Assembly: GCA_024734495.1 (NCBI GenBank)
Contig: JALMQS010000075.1
Coordinates: forward strand, 6,618,832-6,682,831
DNA length: 64,000 nucleotides
DNA from: Forficula auricularia
Lineage: Eukaryota > Arthropoda > Insecta > Dermaptera > Forficulidae
Reading direction: 5' to 3'
How positions within the stretch are numbered: the stretch's first letter is position 1; each line of letters opens with the position of its first letter. A model generated the notes under the pieces. That model saw nothing but the letters and a program-made list of their open reading frames with translations, was not told where the DNA came from and did no database searches. This document shows, in pieces, positions 34,093 to 45,683 of this stretch. The position numbers and the translations under genes are program-made.

Positions 34093-34899
34093 TGTCACTT
34101 TATCTAGATCAAATGTGGTTATCTAATTATGGGTTTTTATTTTTTTAGTGTAAATTAGTGTAGTAACCAGATTATACATTTATATATTTTGTTAATACTT
34201 TAAATTTATATCACTTGGAATTGACTATACAATACATCTCATGCACCCTTAAATTGGTTTTCCGATTTATGTCCAAATAGACTTAATGAGAATTTCACTC
34301 ATCTGAGTGATGTACGTCATATAAACAGATTCAATTGTATATACACCTATTTGGTCAGTGAATAATTTATACTTCATAAATTGCTACATTTTCCTCTTTA
34401 TTTAAATGCTGATTTAAATTTAACAAAAAAAAGTACACATAATCAATTTACCTTTTTTTTCGCAAGGCTGTTTTTCCTCCCTTTATATTTACTGAGCTTT
34501 TCTTTTTCGCTCTCTTTTTTCCTCTGCACTCAATTTACATTTGAAACTGGAATTCACCTGTAACATTAGAATAATCTAACATAATTTAAAATTTATTTAT
34601 TTAGATTTGCCAGTAATATTAATAATAACCTTGTATAATTATATGAATATGTCAATTTCACCGCAATATAATCTATTTTTCAATATCTTTTTTTTTTAAT
34701 AATATCCCTGTATTTACATTTCCAAGGGCGAGATAAATTCTAATATATTATTATTATTGCATCATATATTTTAATTAGAAGACAAATATAGGTAGTCAAT
34801 TGAAAAATACGTAAATTCGGTATAATTATAAATCATTATTATATATACAAAAAAATTGAAAATCATGATTATTATTAATAATTAAGTATAATTATATTG

Positions 34900-34902
<3 letters not shown>

Positions 34903-34954
<52 letters not shown>

Positions 34955-34966
34955 CATATATTATTC
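34903..34966. repeat. AT-dinucleotide microsatellite
   Basis: TATATA tract with occasional CA interruptions. Confidence 0.9.
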
Positions 34967-35102
34967 AATTAAATTATAATATTTTATTTATTTGTTTACA
35001 TATCTCAAATGCATAATTTTTACTTTTTTTCACAAAATCAATGGAATAGCTAGAGAATATGGAAAGTGAGACGCCTAAAATCATCCCCTGAAAATTAATT
35101 TT

Positions 35103-35252
35103 CAACGAGGGTGAACCGCGATTGAATTAGGTCTACACACATTTGGAATTATTTTGGAATTCATTAGATAATGCCCCTTCATCTATTTTCTCCCTGAAAG
35201 TGAAAGTGGAAGTAGGTGTACAGGATATTAGGTCGCGGTTCACCCCTCGTTT
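35103..35252. mobile_element. W-family MITE, compact copy
   Basis: CGAGGGTGAACCGCGATT ... TTAGGTCTACA at the left mirrors TGTACAGGATATTAGGTCG then CGGTTCACCCCTCG at the right. At 150 bp it is the simplest copy of the family. Confidence 0.75.
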
Positions 35253-35488
35253 TTAACCATACATATTTCAAAATTATAATTACTTACCTAGAGGAAAAAG
35301 TAAACTTTTTCAAGACTCATTTTTTGTTTTAAAAATCAATATAGGTGGGCCTACATATACGGTTTAAGCTAGAAAACTAAAACTTGGCACACAGTTTCAG
35401 CCTAAAAACACAAACTTCTGAGCAAATATTAGCTCTTTAGATTAGATACATCCGTTCGTAATCTTCTCATAAGCGATTCAAATTATTA

Positions 35489-35935
35489 TTTTACAATAAA
35501 GTGTACGGTCAAGAATTGTGATTTGAAATATCTCAAAAACGGCTCAAACTATTTTGATGAGTAATATAACTTCCTTATTCTTTTTAATCTTACATCATCA
35601 AAAGTAAAAAGTGTATCTGTTAACTGAAGAATGATTTGACTAGGATTGAAACATGTATTATTAATAATAAATTTCTTTTAAATTAAGAAGATTTTTCTTT
35701 CTTTTTCATTGATGTAAGATTGATAAGAAGAATAAGGAAGTTATATTAATAATTTTGACAATCAAGAATATTTTAATTTTTTATTTTGATAACAAAAAAA
35801 AAGAGCAAAACTATGCCGTTTTTGTCTACAAGAAACCTTTATAAACCGAACATTAAAAAAAACTATTTTTTATAGATATTAATTATTTTAATAAAATTTT
35901 TGTAGCCCTCTATATCTCAAAATGTAGTCTGAATA
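35489..35935 (+). repeat. Z repeat, copy 6, split by a foldback
   Basis: Z sequence (AAAACGGCTCAAACTATTTT) stops at about 35562 and resumes at about 35786 with AAAAAGAGCAAAACTATGCC. Confidence 0.65.
35563..35750. mobile_element. Foldback inserted in Z copy 6
   Basis: ATATAACTTCCTTATTCTTT mirrors GAATAAGGAAGTTATATTA, and AATCTTACATCA mirrors TGATGTAAGATT. A hammerhead-like core lies inside: CTGAAGA (35624-35630), a weak stem and GAAAC (35648-35652). Confidence 0.7.
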
Positions 35936-36023
35936 TCAAAAGAAAATTCCACGTGTAGTTTTCGTATAGCGAGGTTAAGAGATAATTAGATTTTAGTTGA
36001 ATTCCAAGACATAATTAAGGGGC

Positions 36024-36190
36024 ACACCATCAGTCTTTTAATTATAAATAATTTGTGTTATTCCTCAAGGGTTCAATTATTCAATAGGATATAAATAAAA
36101 ATGAATTAATCAGCTAATCGAACCCTTGAGGAATAGCAGATGAAATATTTCTAATTAAATGACTGATGGTGAAGGTCAAAACTTCGAAAC
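36024..36190. repeat. Foldback with hammerhead-like core
   Basis: CACACCATCAGTC mirrors GACTGATGGTG, and ATTCCTCAAGGGTTC (36060-36074) mirrors GAACCCTTGAGGAAT (36119-36133). The plus-strand core is CTGATGG (36163-36169), stem GAAG/CTTC and GAAAC (36186-36190); the usual A is G in the first block. Confidence 0.65.
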
Positions 36191-36213
36191 TATTATATAC
36201 TAGTGGTATGTAT

Positions 36214-36906
36214 ATCAGTGGCGGTTGGTAACTTTTCCACCAGGGGATGCTGTTCAAAAAAGTACTCTATTTTTTAAAATTTTATTGTAATTTTCGCTTG
36301 TTTTTTTGCAAATTTCATCGAATATGGCATTTTCGTTATTTTTTTAATTTAACATTAGATTTTAAAAATATATATTTTGGGACCTTAGCCCCAATCGGAT
36401 ATTGCTTTGTGCGAGTCAGAAATTAATTCTTGTGACTTAAACACCACAGTCCCTGGGATGGAAGTCGATCCTCTTCCACAATGAATCAGCCTGTTCTATA
36501 AGAAAATCTTAAATTTCTCTTAATTATATTGCTATGAGCAAGCTATGACTTGTCTATGGCACTCTTAGTTATTTCCGACTTATATTTTGAGAGTTGCTAG
36601 AAATGGATACCAGGCAGGGACTTCAACCTTCTATCGGCACCCTTTTCGGAAAAACCATTCATTTTAATTGCCCTTGAAATTATGCAACAATTTTATTCAA
36701 TTTCAAGAACCAATATACCTACATATTTTTCAAAACAAAAAATGTTTTTTATAGAAATATTTGAAATAACGGATAATAATTTGAAAAATTCAAAGATCCT
36801 CCTGAAATTTTGAAGTCGACCTTATTATATTTATGAAAATACTCTAAATTTTGAAATTTTATGGATGCGCCGCATTCATAGCATCCATGGACTGAACGCC
36901 ACTGAT
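36214..36906 (+). mobile_element. Non-autonomous DNA element, copy 2 (complete)
   Basis: The left end CAGTGGCGGTTGGTAACTTT and the right end CATGGACTGAACGCCACTGA share the inverted CAGTGGCG terminus typical of hAT-like or related elements. It contains GATGCTGTTC near the left end and GGATGCGCCGCATTCATAGC near the right. Copy 1 is at 21543-22166. Confidence 0.65.
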
Positions 36907-36954
36907 GTATAAATAATTAAATTGAAAGTTTTTGCCGAGAGTAAGTAGAATTTT

Positions 36955-37090
36955 TATATTGAAGGAGACAACAAAAGAGTGTCTTCTGTTGGAATTATAA
37001 ATTTTATTTATTTATAACGAATCGTTATAAATAAATAAAATTTATAATTCCAGCAGAAGACACACTCTTTATTGTCTCCTTCGATGTATA
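36955..37090. repeat. GGAGACAA foldback, complete palindrome
   Basis: ATTGAAGGAGACAACAAAAG to TTATAACGA on the left mirrors the right half ending GTCTCCTTCGAT; the centre is ATAACGAATCGTTAT at about 37020. The arms differ at only a few positions. Confidence 0.85.
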
Positions 37091-37215
37091 AATATTTAAA
37101 TTTGGTGTATTATATATGTTTATGTTTATTTGCATCAGGAAGAGGGAAATCTCATTGATTTCTCTTATGAATCAAGAACTCTCCTACTCTCGTCAAAACA
37201 AAATCTTTTCATTGA

Positions 37216-37410
37216 AAAGTTTTTATTTTACCAAGAGCAGCAGAGGTATTGAATCATAAAGAAAAACAAAGAGGTTGTCCTCTGCTTGATGCAAATAAAC
37301 AAACACACATAATAATTATGTTACAGTAAATATAGATTTGTACCATATATATATTATTTATTTGTTTGAAACTATAGTTTCGAAGGCTTGAGCTTCATCA
37401 TCATTTTTTT
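37216..37410. repeat. Single arm of the 30.0-kb foldback family
   Basis: AAACAAAGAGGTTGTCCTCT, GCTTGATGCAAATAAAC and the inverse of a GATGATGAAGCTC...GCCTTCGAAAC core (37378-37404, minus) match the left arm at 30041-30190. The C of CTGATGA is A here. Confidence 0.65.
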
Positions 37411-37440
37411 TTACTATGCTTCTCGGCTAAGAAAGAACAA

Positions 37441-38016
37441 ATTTATGAACATAGAGAGAAATTGAAAGGCTTCAAATACAGAAGACAAATGTAATTGAAG
37501 AATCATGTTCGCAAATGTTCAAATTGATGACCATCATTGTCCAGACAACGCTGATAACGCTAACCAAGGGATTCGCAAACGTCTTGCTCCGTCTTACTAA
37601 AAGTAAATCTTGTCGTCATCACCAAACATCTCTGAAATGTGAGGACCGACAAACTCCTGCAACAAGGTGAGGTAACTCTCACCAGTGACAGTTCTATTAA
37701 AAAAAAGGTCCTATGACGCTCAATACGGATATCACACACCACACTGTTACCTCTGGTAAGTTTATATGGTGTTCAACTGTTACATCAGGATTAACAGGAC
37801 CCCTGTGCGTGCAATTATGGCGATTAATGTATCCATTTAATTTAAAGGACAATTTCAAAAGATTTGTTTGGTTTCGATTTCGAATCCCTTGGTTCGTGTT
37901 ATCAGCATTGTCTGGAAAATGATGGTCATCAATTTGAACGTTTGGGAACATGATTCATTCAATTACACTTGTCGTCTGTACTTGAAGTCTTTCAACTTCT
38001 CTCTATGTTCATAAAT
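37441..38016. mobile_element. Foldback derived from a mariner-like element
   Basis: TTTATGAACATAGAGAGAA (37442-37460) mirrors TTCTCTCTATGTTCATAAA (to 38016). The arms of about 135-150 bp contain TTGTCCAGACAACGCTGATA-type sequence. The 300-bp centre encodes part of a DDE transposase. Confidence 0.75.
37575..37880 (-). pseudogene. Mariner/Tc1-type (IS630 superfamily) transposase fragment, broken
   Basis: The minus strand reads [12 protein letters not shown], then [23 protein letters not shown], and after a frame break NRTVTGESYLTLLQEFVGPH and DDDKIYF. Two stops and then DGA follow. VTVWCGI-like, GPFFF and the block ending QQDGA are the region from before the second catalytic Asp to that Asp itself. 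The frame break is in a run of eight A (37699-37706, plus strand), one base too many. The two stops (37594-37599) stand where related proteins have two Gln, each explained by a single C-to-T change. The first Asp and the final Asp/Glu regions are absent, so this copy is inactive. Confidence 0.7.
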
Positions 38017-38382
38017 CATGTTTTTCTCATCATTCGAATTGTTAGTATATCTTTTGAGACACCCTGTATATGTGTGTATGTTTTTTGCATCATGCAGAGG
38101 TTTTTGTTTCTCTTTATTATCAAAATCTTTTCAATTAATTTTCTTCTTAATTCGTTCAAGATGATATAAATAATAGAATCTGATAACGATAATGGAAAAG
38201 AAGCAGAATAAATGGTATGATCATTGTTTTGGTTCTCTTGCCCCCTCCCTCTCAATTTTTTATTTCTATTTTTGTTCTAAATTAACCTCTTGATCATCGT
38301 TTCGTACCACAACAACAACACTTAAGTTCAATTTTCGAATTTCCCTGAAGGCGAATTTTTTTCCAACCCGGGCCTTACTCAC

Positions 38383-38570
38383 CTTTTGATAAGGATAAAT
38401 GGCAAAGATATTCGTTGCAAATGTTTTTGTCAGAGGTTTCTTTCACGCGTGAGTGATTTATCGGCGCTTTTTTCGTGACCCAGATCCGGGCCTCCTGGGT
38501 CTCATTAACCCATTGGGCAAGCCCCGAGGGATCAGGGGTGACCCAATCACAAGTGAACGCAACTATTCTT
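38383..38570 (-). CDS. Candidate host-gene internal exon
   Basis: On the minus strand an acceptor-like CTGAGCTGCTCTGCTAG precedes, and the strong donor AAAAG|GTGAGTAAGG follows, a 188-bp segment that is open in one frame for all of its roughly 62 codons and much richer in G+C than the surroundings. The frame reads FTCDWVTPDPSGLAQW, then VNETQEARIWVTKK and SDKNICNEYLCHLSL. Three Cys and two N-glycosylation sequons (NET, NHS) suggest an extracellular or secreted domain. I do not recognise the family; a resemblance to a MAM-type motif is too weak to call. The exon would end in phase 1 (a single G left over). A first base at 38563 (after AATAG) is an alternative start. Confidence 0.4.
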
Positions 38571-38931
38571 CTAGCAGAGCAGCTCAGCTTAGATTGTTAA
38601 TGGCAACCTGGCTCTATTTTTTTATTTTCTAATGAAACTACTCCATTTAGGTCAATTTTTAATTTCGATATGAGAGGAATTAATTCATTTTCATCTGGAT
38701 TAGACAGACCTCCCCGCGTAAACTCAATTAAAATCACTTTTACGTTAACGATCGCGGAACTGATTTAATTTCTATTACACAACAGAGAGAAACGGGAATT
38801 AAATCGAAATCTTGTTTTCTAGTTAATATTTTTACAAAATTTTACGTTTCAAATCCCATGAATCAAACTAAGTGTTTTTTTTTAATATGTTTGTGTGTGT
38901 GTTACTACTTTTCCAACTAGACTGATGAACC

Positions 38932-39404
38932 GACAGTGTCGGCTTTAGAATTTCATTTGCAGGGGGGTCATGTTCCTGGGGCTGCCGGCCCTCCCCTGAA
39001 AATTTTAAAATTATGGGCTTCAAAAGTAGTTTTTAGAGGTGATTTTTATCCTCTGAAAAATTAAAAAGAAACATAAAAAGACCGCACGAAGAAAGGTGAA
39101 AAGGACAGGGCTACCTATTATATGTATAATAATATAATATATAATATACTTGAATTATATAGTTCCCTACTTGAGTTCTCCATATTTATATAGTAAGCCT
39201 ATAATGAAATTAGTCAGGAATATCATACAAGTATTACTATAATAAAGATGGAGAGTTTGTATGTACCATACTTATGTTTAAACGCTCTAATCTCAGAAAA
39301 TACTAAATAATCCGGTTTGAATTTGATCTTATAAAATAAAACTTTTTTGTGTGTGTGGGGGGGGGACCTACTGACTCCCCCCCCCCCTCTGGAGCCGCCA
39401 CTGT
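38932..39404. mobile_element. hAT-like MITE with CAGTGGCGGCTCCAG-type ends
   Basis: ACAGTGTCGGCTTTAGAATT at the left and CTCTGGAGCCGCCACTGT at the right are inverted relatives. G-rich or C-rich runs lie just inside both ends. There is no open frame of interest and no clear target duplication. Confidence 0.45.
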
Positions 39405-40690
39405 AAACTAATAATTCAAAATAAGTTTTAACTAAAAAGAAAGAATTCGAAGACATTTTTTAAAATATCTCAAAAATAGATTTTCATGAATTTTATATAT
39501 ATATAATAAATAAATAAATAAATGAGCAGATACAGATGCTTTACCTTTCAAAGTAAATTTCGGATTAATCAATTTTAAATTAGGAATAATCAATTTCAAA
39601 TTAAAAAATATTTCTATTTAATAGAAAAAAATTTAAAAGATCATGGCAAATATATCTACCTAATAGATCGCTATATTTAATTTCATATCACAAGCGGTCA
39701 TCCCCTTAGGACTGGAACCCAAATGTCAACGTGCCATTTTTATTTAAATTGATGAAGAAATTTCATGTTTATATTCATAACTGACGACCAGGCCCTCGGC
39801 TCGGCATCACCTAGCCCCTGGCGGAGAGCGTGTCTCGTTCATGGCTTTTTGAAAAATGTGCCAATCTTCTTGGCCAAAGATTCATGCGGTACCACTGCCA
39901 TCTATATGCAACTAAGTCAAGTTTCGGGATGGCCGGCCCTACCAAACACTATTTTATTAATATAGATAATATAAATTAAGGAAAAAAGAATTTTTAGTAG
40001 ACAGGTATAATAAACTTACAAGGAAGAATCAATCTATGTTTCTTTTCATGCCAGGTTTTGGATTTATCTGGCCATGTTCAGAGCATTCATTAATAGTTAT
40101 CGTTCATTAATAGCATTCATTAATAGTTATCTCCATCTCGGTGAACAGTAATACCCCTATGATGACTAGGTCAAACCGAAACCTTGGCTTGAAATGAAAA
40201 GTAGATTATTTATTGATCCTTTCTTGTAAGTTCATTAAACCTGAGTTCTAAAAAGTCCTTTTTCCCTTAATTTATATTCTTATTAAAATTTAATTAAATG
40301 TATCTCATTTTGAAAATGATTAATTCCAATCTGAAGTTGAAAAACGGAAGCCAGTAAGTGTATCCAAATTCCGAAACAGCCATCATGGAAAGACTTTAAA
40401 AACTCAAATCATCTCAAAATTTACGTTGAATTAAAAAGACTCATGAATGCTGAATCAAAGGTCTAATTGAATATGTTTGATTACATAATAAAATAATCAT
40501 CTCTTCAAGAATCAAACCTAATTGCCAGATTCGCATTCCAAGGTTTACAAATTCTTATAGTAAACAGTGTAAAAATGATTTTGAAAATTAATAAAATAAA
40601 CTGGAATAGAATAGTAAAGGAAAAGGTAGTCCCCAAGAAGATAGACAAATCCTATACATATATGGTCAAAAATAAATTCAATAAAAAAAA
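39405..40690. other. No recognisable gene
   Basis: AT-rich sequence with an internal duplication, CATTCATTAATAGTTATC, at about 40085-40130. Nothing else is supported. Confidence 0.35.
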
Positions 40691-40691
40691 A

Positions 40692-41390
40692 ATTGACACG
40701 TTCTGATGTGGCAATCCACTTGACTTTACCATATACTTCTGGTTGAGTTTGGTACAAGGGCCTAGATTTTAGTTTTTTTTACCCCACATCCGACACCCCC
40801 CCCCCATTTTGGGCGATTAGTTTTTGAATTTTTAGTCTTCTGGTAACCCACTGATTAAGTATATAAAATTTATTTTAATTTGGTCTAAGGGCATTTATTT
40901 TTATTTTTTGACTCCAAAAGAAAAAAATATGTTAGTTATTTCGTTCATTTTATAGTAAATTTCATTTTTTTAGTTTCAAAATATTGTAATTTTAAATTTT
41001 AATCCCCCCCCCCCTCTGCCCCTTAATTTTGCATCGATATGCACCAAAATCTAATCAGCTCTTAATCTCAATGCACCAAAACTATGTAAGAAATTTTGTT
41101 TTGATATTCACACTAGTTTTTGAGTTAGCTCGTTCGCAAAATTTGTTAACGCACAGACTAACAGACTAACAGACATTTTGATAAAACAGTTATTATCTCT
41201 AAAAATATAATTTTTTCGATGTTCACTTATTAGAGCTTTTTTGTAGAGCGAAATGCCATGGTTTTGCTCAATTTTTTAAATCATAATATTTTAAGTCGTT
41301 TTTGAGATATTTTGAAAAAAAAGAAGCAAAAAAAAACACTTTTTTCATGTACGATTGCAATACTTAACCATACCCTGTATGGTAAAATAA
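40692..41390 (-). repeat. Z repeat, copy 7 (near full length)
   Basis: In inverse it runs from ATTTTACCATACAGGGTATG (about 41390) through AATTATATTTTTAGAGATAA to GGTAAAGTCAAGTGGATTGC and CACATCAGAACGTGTC (about 40692). Confidence 0.8.
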
Positions 41391-42666
41391 ACAAATAATA
41401 AATCAAATGGACATTCTTAATAAAAATTGGTACCTTTTTAATTCCTCTATTAATGGAATTAATTCATTTTCACCTGAATTAGAAACAGCTCCTCCTGCGT
41501 AGGATTAATTAAAATCACTTTTACCTTAACGATCCTCCATTTGATTTTTCACATAGATCTAAAATTGCCATAGAAAATGATAAACTTTCAAAAGCCTTCC
41601 CCGTCACTATGCGTTTCCTGTTCTCGATTGAATTTATAATATTAGGTATATCTGATCAATTATAAAAGACGAGAAACTTCAATCAAAATTCTTTTAAAAT
41701 AGACTAATATTTTAATGAAGAAAAAAATAAATTGAAGGAAAAAATTAATTAGGTAGGGATTTTTGAGGAAAAAAAACATTTCATCATAAATAATAAATCA
41801 TTTAGCAATGAAAAATAATTTATCATTATTAATTGAAAACAACATTAAAATTGTAAAATTTGTAAATTTGAGTGATTCGGGACTGTTTATCATTTTTATA
41901 AAAAAATTCTCAAATTTTTACCATCGAATCATTGAATATATTAAATATTTATTTCCGAAATTTGAAGTTGATCGTCTGTCTCATTACCTAGAAATAAATT
42001 ATTGAAAATTGTCCTTTTAACATGGAAGTAAATGGACCGAGCTTTTAAAATGGCTATAACTTCTATATAAATTATACCATTTTCAACAAATTTATACAGA
42101 TCAATATTTCAACTTGTATGAATCTAATGATACATTTTTCAATAGATTTGACGGTCTAGTCAATTAGTTATTCACAAATGTAAAAATAAAAAGTTATTTA
42201 CAAACAACACAATATAACAAAAACACTAGTGTAGAACTCTATTTCTTGAAATCGTTTTTGGATTAAATAAATGTTTTTATAATGAAAAAAAATTATTCTA
42301 ATATTGTTTTTATTAACATTATCAAAACAAAGATTTTTATTCGAAATTAACCACATTACTAAGATCAAACAGATAGATAAACTGTCACGAACATCCTTAA
42401 GAAAATTATTTATTATATTTAGATTTGAGTCTATAGAGTTAAAAGAGAACTTGATTTTTTTTTGTCTAATATATAATTACGTCACATGAACAGTGTCAAA
42501 GAACTGCTTCTTCTCTTCTCACCTTTAGTTAAAACTGATTTAAATACTCTAGTCTAAATATTCCAACCCTTGGCAAGTCCGCGAGATCCAGGAATACGTC
42601 ACTGGACTGTTAAAGAAATTCGTACTTCAATGGGTTGTTACACAAAATCATATACTTATATTATTA
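41391..42666. other. AT-rich sequence without supported genes
   Basis: I see no terminal repeats and no coding motifs. Short open frames here are Lys/Ile/Leu-rich chance frames. Confidence 0.35.
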
Positions 42667-42907
42667 TGTGATGGTGTCAGAGAAAATGGCCCTTATCTTC
42701 ACTTACTAGTTTTTTCAAAACTATGTTTTTTACTTCTTAAAATTCAAAAATTCATAACTGAGTAAATTTTTAATTTTTTTTTTTTTTTGGGGGGGGGGGG
42801 AGCAAAAAGCGTTTTGTTCATTTTTTTCTTTAGAAACAGTGGAATGATGCTATTAGCACTATTTTGACCAGGTAAAGATAAGGGCCCTTTTCCCTGACAC
42901 CATCACA
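42667..42907. mobile_element. Tc1/mariner-type MITE with TA target duplication
   Basis: TGTGATGGTGTCAGAGAAAA at the left mirrors TTTTCCCTGACACCATCACA at the right. About 45 bp of terminal repeat extends through GGGCCCTTATCTT. The element is flanked by TA on both sides. The centre has a T/G homopolymer pair (about 42775-42800). Confidence 0.75.
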
Positions 42908-43548
42908 TATATCTTTTAAATATATACAGGTTTAGGTATATTTTTTATAAATAACTTATAAATGTTTATTTTTTTATTTTCTTTAAATGTCCCTTCCTCT
43001 TTTCAGAGAATAAAATAAAAAAAAGTTTATTTTTAAACTTCTCTCTCCAACTTTATAAAAGAGGGTAATTTGTAACAAGCGAGTGAACCTCCCACTTTTT
43101 TTTTTTTTTTGGTCACGGTTTAATCACCAACCGGAAATCCAGAATGGAAATTGTAACATTAAAGAAGCGACAATAAAACAGGTGATTCCTGGACAAAAAA
43201 GGGATTTTCTTTTAAAATGTTTTAAACTAGAGGAAATAAATTTTATGGAAAAATTGAATTATCTCTACATGAAATATGTTAAAAGAGAAAAATGCACTTA
43301 CCTATAGTTTTTTTTATATTACTTTCACATTTATATTCATTTTTTTTAAATTTAGTCCGACTTGTTTTTTTAATGATTTTGATGTGAGAAGGACACCAGA
43401 AGCTGCATCCCCTAAAGACCTGTATGGGATGGCACCCCCATCATGAAAAGAACAGAGTAGAAGGAAAGAAGCTGGGAACACGAGCCAAATCTCAGAAAGT
43501 TAGATACAATCCGATATTAATTTGCCGATGGTAATAGATTCAAATTTA

Positions 43549-43871
43549 CTAGAAAATCATAAGATGGTGTCATCTATTAAATCCGATGGAATGGAATATT
43601 TTTAATTATATGTCAGAGGGGTTGTATTTCACCCCTCGGAAATCGAACCCAAGTGCCAGTAACAGCAATCCGGGCCACCTGGCTCACCTGCGGGATACGA
43701 ACCTCTCTGACATATGCAAACCCGTAAAATATCCCCAGGTGAGCCAGGTGGCCCGGATTGCTGTTACTGGCACTCGGGTTCTATCGGGTGAAAAACAACC
43801 CCTCTGACATATAATTAAAAATATTCCATTCCATCGGATTTAATAGATGACACCATCTTATGATTTTCTAG
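43549..43871. repeat. Near-perfect foldback built from a tRNA-related repeat
   Basis: CTAGAAAATCATAAGATGGT (43549-43568) mirrors ACCATCTTATGATTTTCTAG (43852-43871); the arms of about 148 bp meet around GGGATA ... TATCCC. In inverse the left arm contains GGTGAGCCAGGTGGCCCGG and, 27 nt on, CTTGGGTTCGATTTCCGAG, like tRNA A and B boxes, followed by a TCTGACATATAATTAAAAAT tail. A related single copy is at 62490-62570. Confidence 0.75.
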
Positions 43872-44002
43872 TAATCTAATATCCAATTTACTAAGTTTTT
43901 AGGGGCTTCGAGTAGCGGTAAATACTCCGTTCGATAAATTAGGTTAAATTTATCTTCCACTTAATTTTTTTTTCAGATCCTATACTTACAGAAAATATGT
44001 CT

Positions 44003-44080
44003 GGGTATAGCCGGGAATCAAACCCGAGACCTCCGAGTTGCCAGCCAGACATGATGACCATTACACCAAGAGGCCGACTT
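44003..44080 (-). mobile_element. tRNA-like sequence (SINE head or tRNA pseudogene)
   Basis: The minus strand reads TTGGTGTAATGGTCATCATG as an A box and, after 26 nt, CTCGGGTTTGATTCCCGG as a complete T-arm. The acceptor strands do not pair. Confidence 0.5.
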
Positions 44081-44159
44081 CGTCTGTTTTAGCTCTTAAT
44101 TTATACTTCAAAATTTTTTTTTAACATTTTTAGTTGTCTTGCTATCGGAGATGTGAAAG

Positions 44160-44425
44160 TTTATGTTTTTATCATCATCATTGAGTATACAGTCCTAAGA
44201 CTGGTTTGACGGAACCAGCCGTCTCCACTCGGCTCTGTCCCCCGCCAGCTGTTTGACCTCTCTAAATGTTTCGCATCCCATATCCCCAGTTATTTGGTCG
44301 AAATATTTTGACCTGGACCTTCCCCTTTTCTTTCCCACCTCCCCCTCCAAGATATCCTTAAGCAATCCCCCATGTCTCAGTGTGTGCCCATCATCTGACC
44401 TCTTCTTTTTGTCAGACTCTTCCAC
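44160..44425 (-). pseudogene. LINE ORF2 C-terminal end (RTE-like)
   Basis: On the minus strand an open frame of about 76 codons reads DGHTLRHGGLLKDILEGEVG, KKRGRSRSKYFDQI, MGCETFREVKQLAGDRAEW and RRLV before the stop at 44195. The basic RGR-rich block followed by LAxDRxxWRRLV is the characteristic C-terminal tail of many LINE ORF2 proteins, commonly annotated in RTE-like elements. The remaining 35 bp to 44160 is 3' UTR with a (TCATCA)-type end. The reverse transcriptase and endonuclease are absent because of 5' truncation. Confidence 0.75.
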
Positions 44426-44616
44426 AAGGTTCTTCTTTCTCAGATTCTTCCAAGAACAACTTCATTTGTAATTCTATCAATCTATTTGATATTCATCATT
44501 ATTCTGCAGCACTACAATTCGATGTTTTTATAAAATTTCAAATCTATATAATTCTTAATTAAAATGCCATTTTGTGATATGAACCTTACAATAAATGAAA
44601 TTGATCAAATAGGATA

Positions 44617-45683
44617 GGGATCTAGGTCTTTTGTCAGGCCCTCCTCGGGTCTGGGGGGGGGCAAGCTAAAATTTTATACTGCCCCCCTCCCAAATGCTAT
44701 ATAAAACAAGTAAAGTATGGTAAAAAATAGTAAATGAGTTATAAGTAGAGACCGGATTTTTATGCAGTATAATCTGCCAAAATATGCAGCTAAAAAGGCT
44801 GAAATATGCAAATAATATGCAGAATATGTTGAAATATGCAAATATATGCAGTAAAAATTTGCAAAATAAATTTTTTTATGCACTAAAAAATTAAAATTGA
44901 AGACAAAAAGACTATTTATTTGAAGTAGTACAATGAAAGAAATAAAATAATAAAGTAAGCTACAGACACCAAGTGTCAAATATGTACTTTTATTGAGTAA
45001 AAAATTTCACAAAATTCTCATTAATATATTAAAAAATCTTTAAACTAAAACAAATATTAGGTGCGGTTGAATAAAATCAACATAATAAATATAATAATGT
45101 TTCAAAAATCAAATCAAATTTAAAGAAACATTATATATATATTTCTTCATATTTTTGTCATTCTTTCTCTGAAAATTTACTTTTAAAAAATCTGTATTTG
45201 TCGCGAAATAGACAAAAAATCTTTCAAATATTCAATTTTATGCAATATTCTTCAAATATGTAATTTTATGCAATATTACTCAAATATACAAAAATATGCA
45301 ATATTACTCAAAAATACAAAAATATGCAGTATAATATTTAACCCACAGTATTCTAGATAATTGTGTATAATTATGATAAATAAAAGGCTTATTATTATTA
45401 TTATTATTATTCTAGATGCATGATTCGGGTAGATAATTGATCCCATGGGTCGTATGTGGCGGCAAACAAAATATGTATTTACATAGGAATCCGGTCTCTA
45501 GTTATAAGTTATAATAAACAACCATATGGTTTTATAGCGTCAAGAATAAATCATTTAAATTTTAACTCCATTGAGTATTTTTTAAAATTATATTACAAAA
45601 AATTTCCCTCTTCCGAAAATGTGCCGTATCTTAAAATTTGCCGCCGGGGACATGTGCCACCCCTGCTCCCTCCCCTCTAGATC
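44617..45683. mobile_element. Possible outer DNA element around the 44.7-kb hAT element
   Basis: GATCTAGGTC...GGGTCTGGGGGG followed by GCAAGCTAAAATTTTA at the left resembles the inverse of TTAAAATTTGCCGCCGGGG ... CCCTCTAGATCC at the right. The match is imperfect. Confidence 0.3.
44746..45500. mobile_element. hAT-like non-autonomous element with 8-bp target duplication
   Basis: TAGAGACCGGATTTTTATG at the left and AATCCGGTCTCTA at the right are inverted ends, flanked on both sides by GTTATAAG (44738-44745 and 45501-45508). Subterminal TATGCA motifs repeat at both sides (44757-44870 and 45225-45325), as expected for transposase-binding subterminal repeats of hAT elements. No open frame is recognised, and an (ATT)n tract lies near 45390. 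Confidence 0.75.

Noticed and set aside
44195..44471. Plus-strand open frames over the LINE tail
   Set aside because: The minus-strand frame has the conserved LAxDRxxWRRLV end; the plus frames are its shadows.
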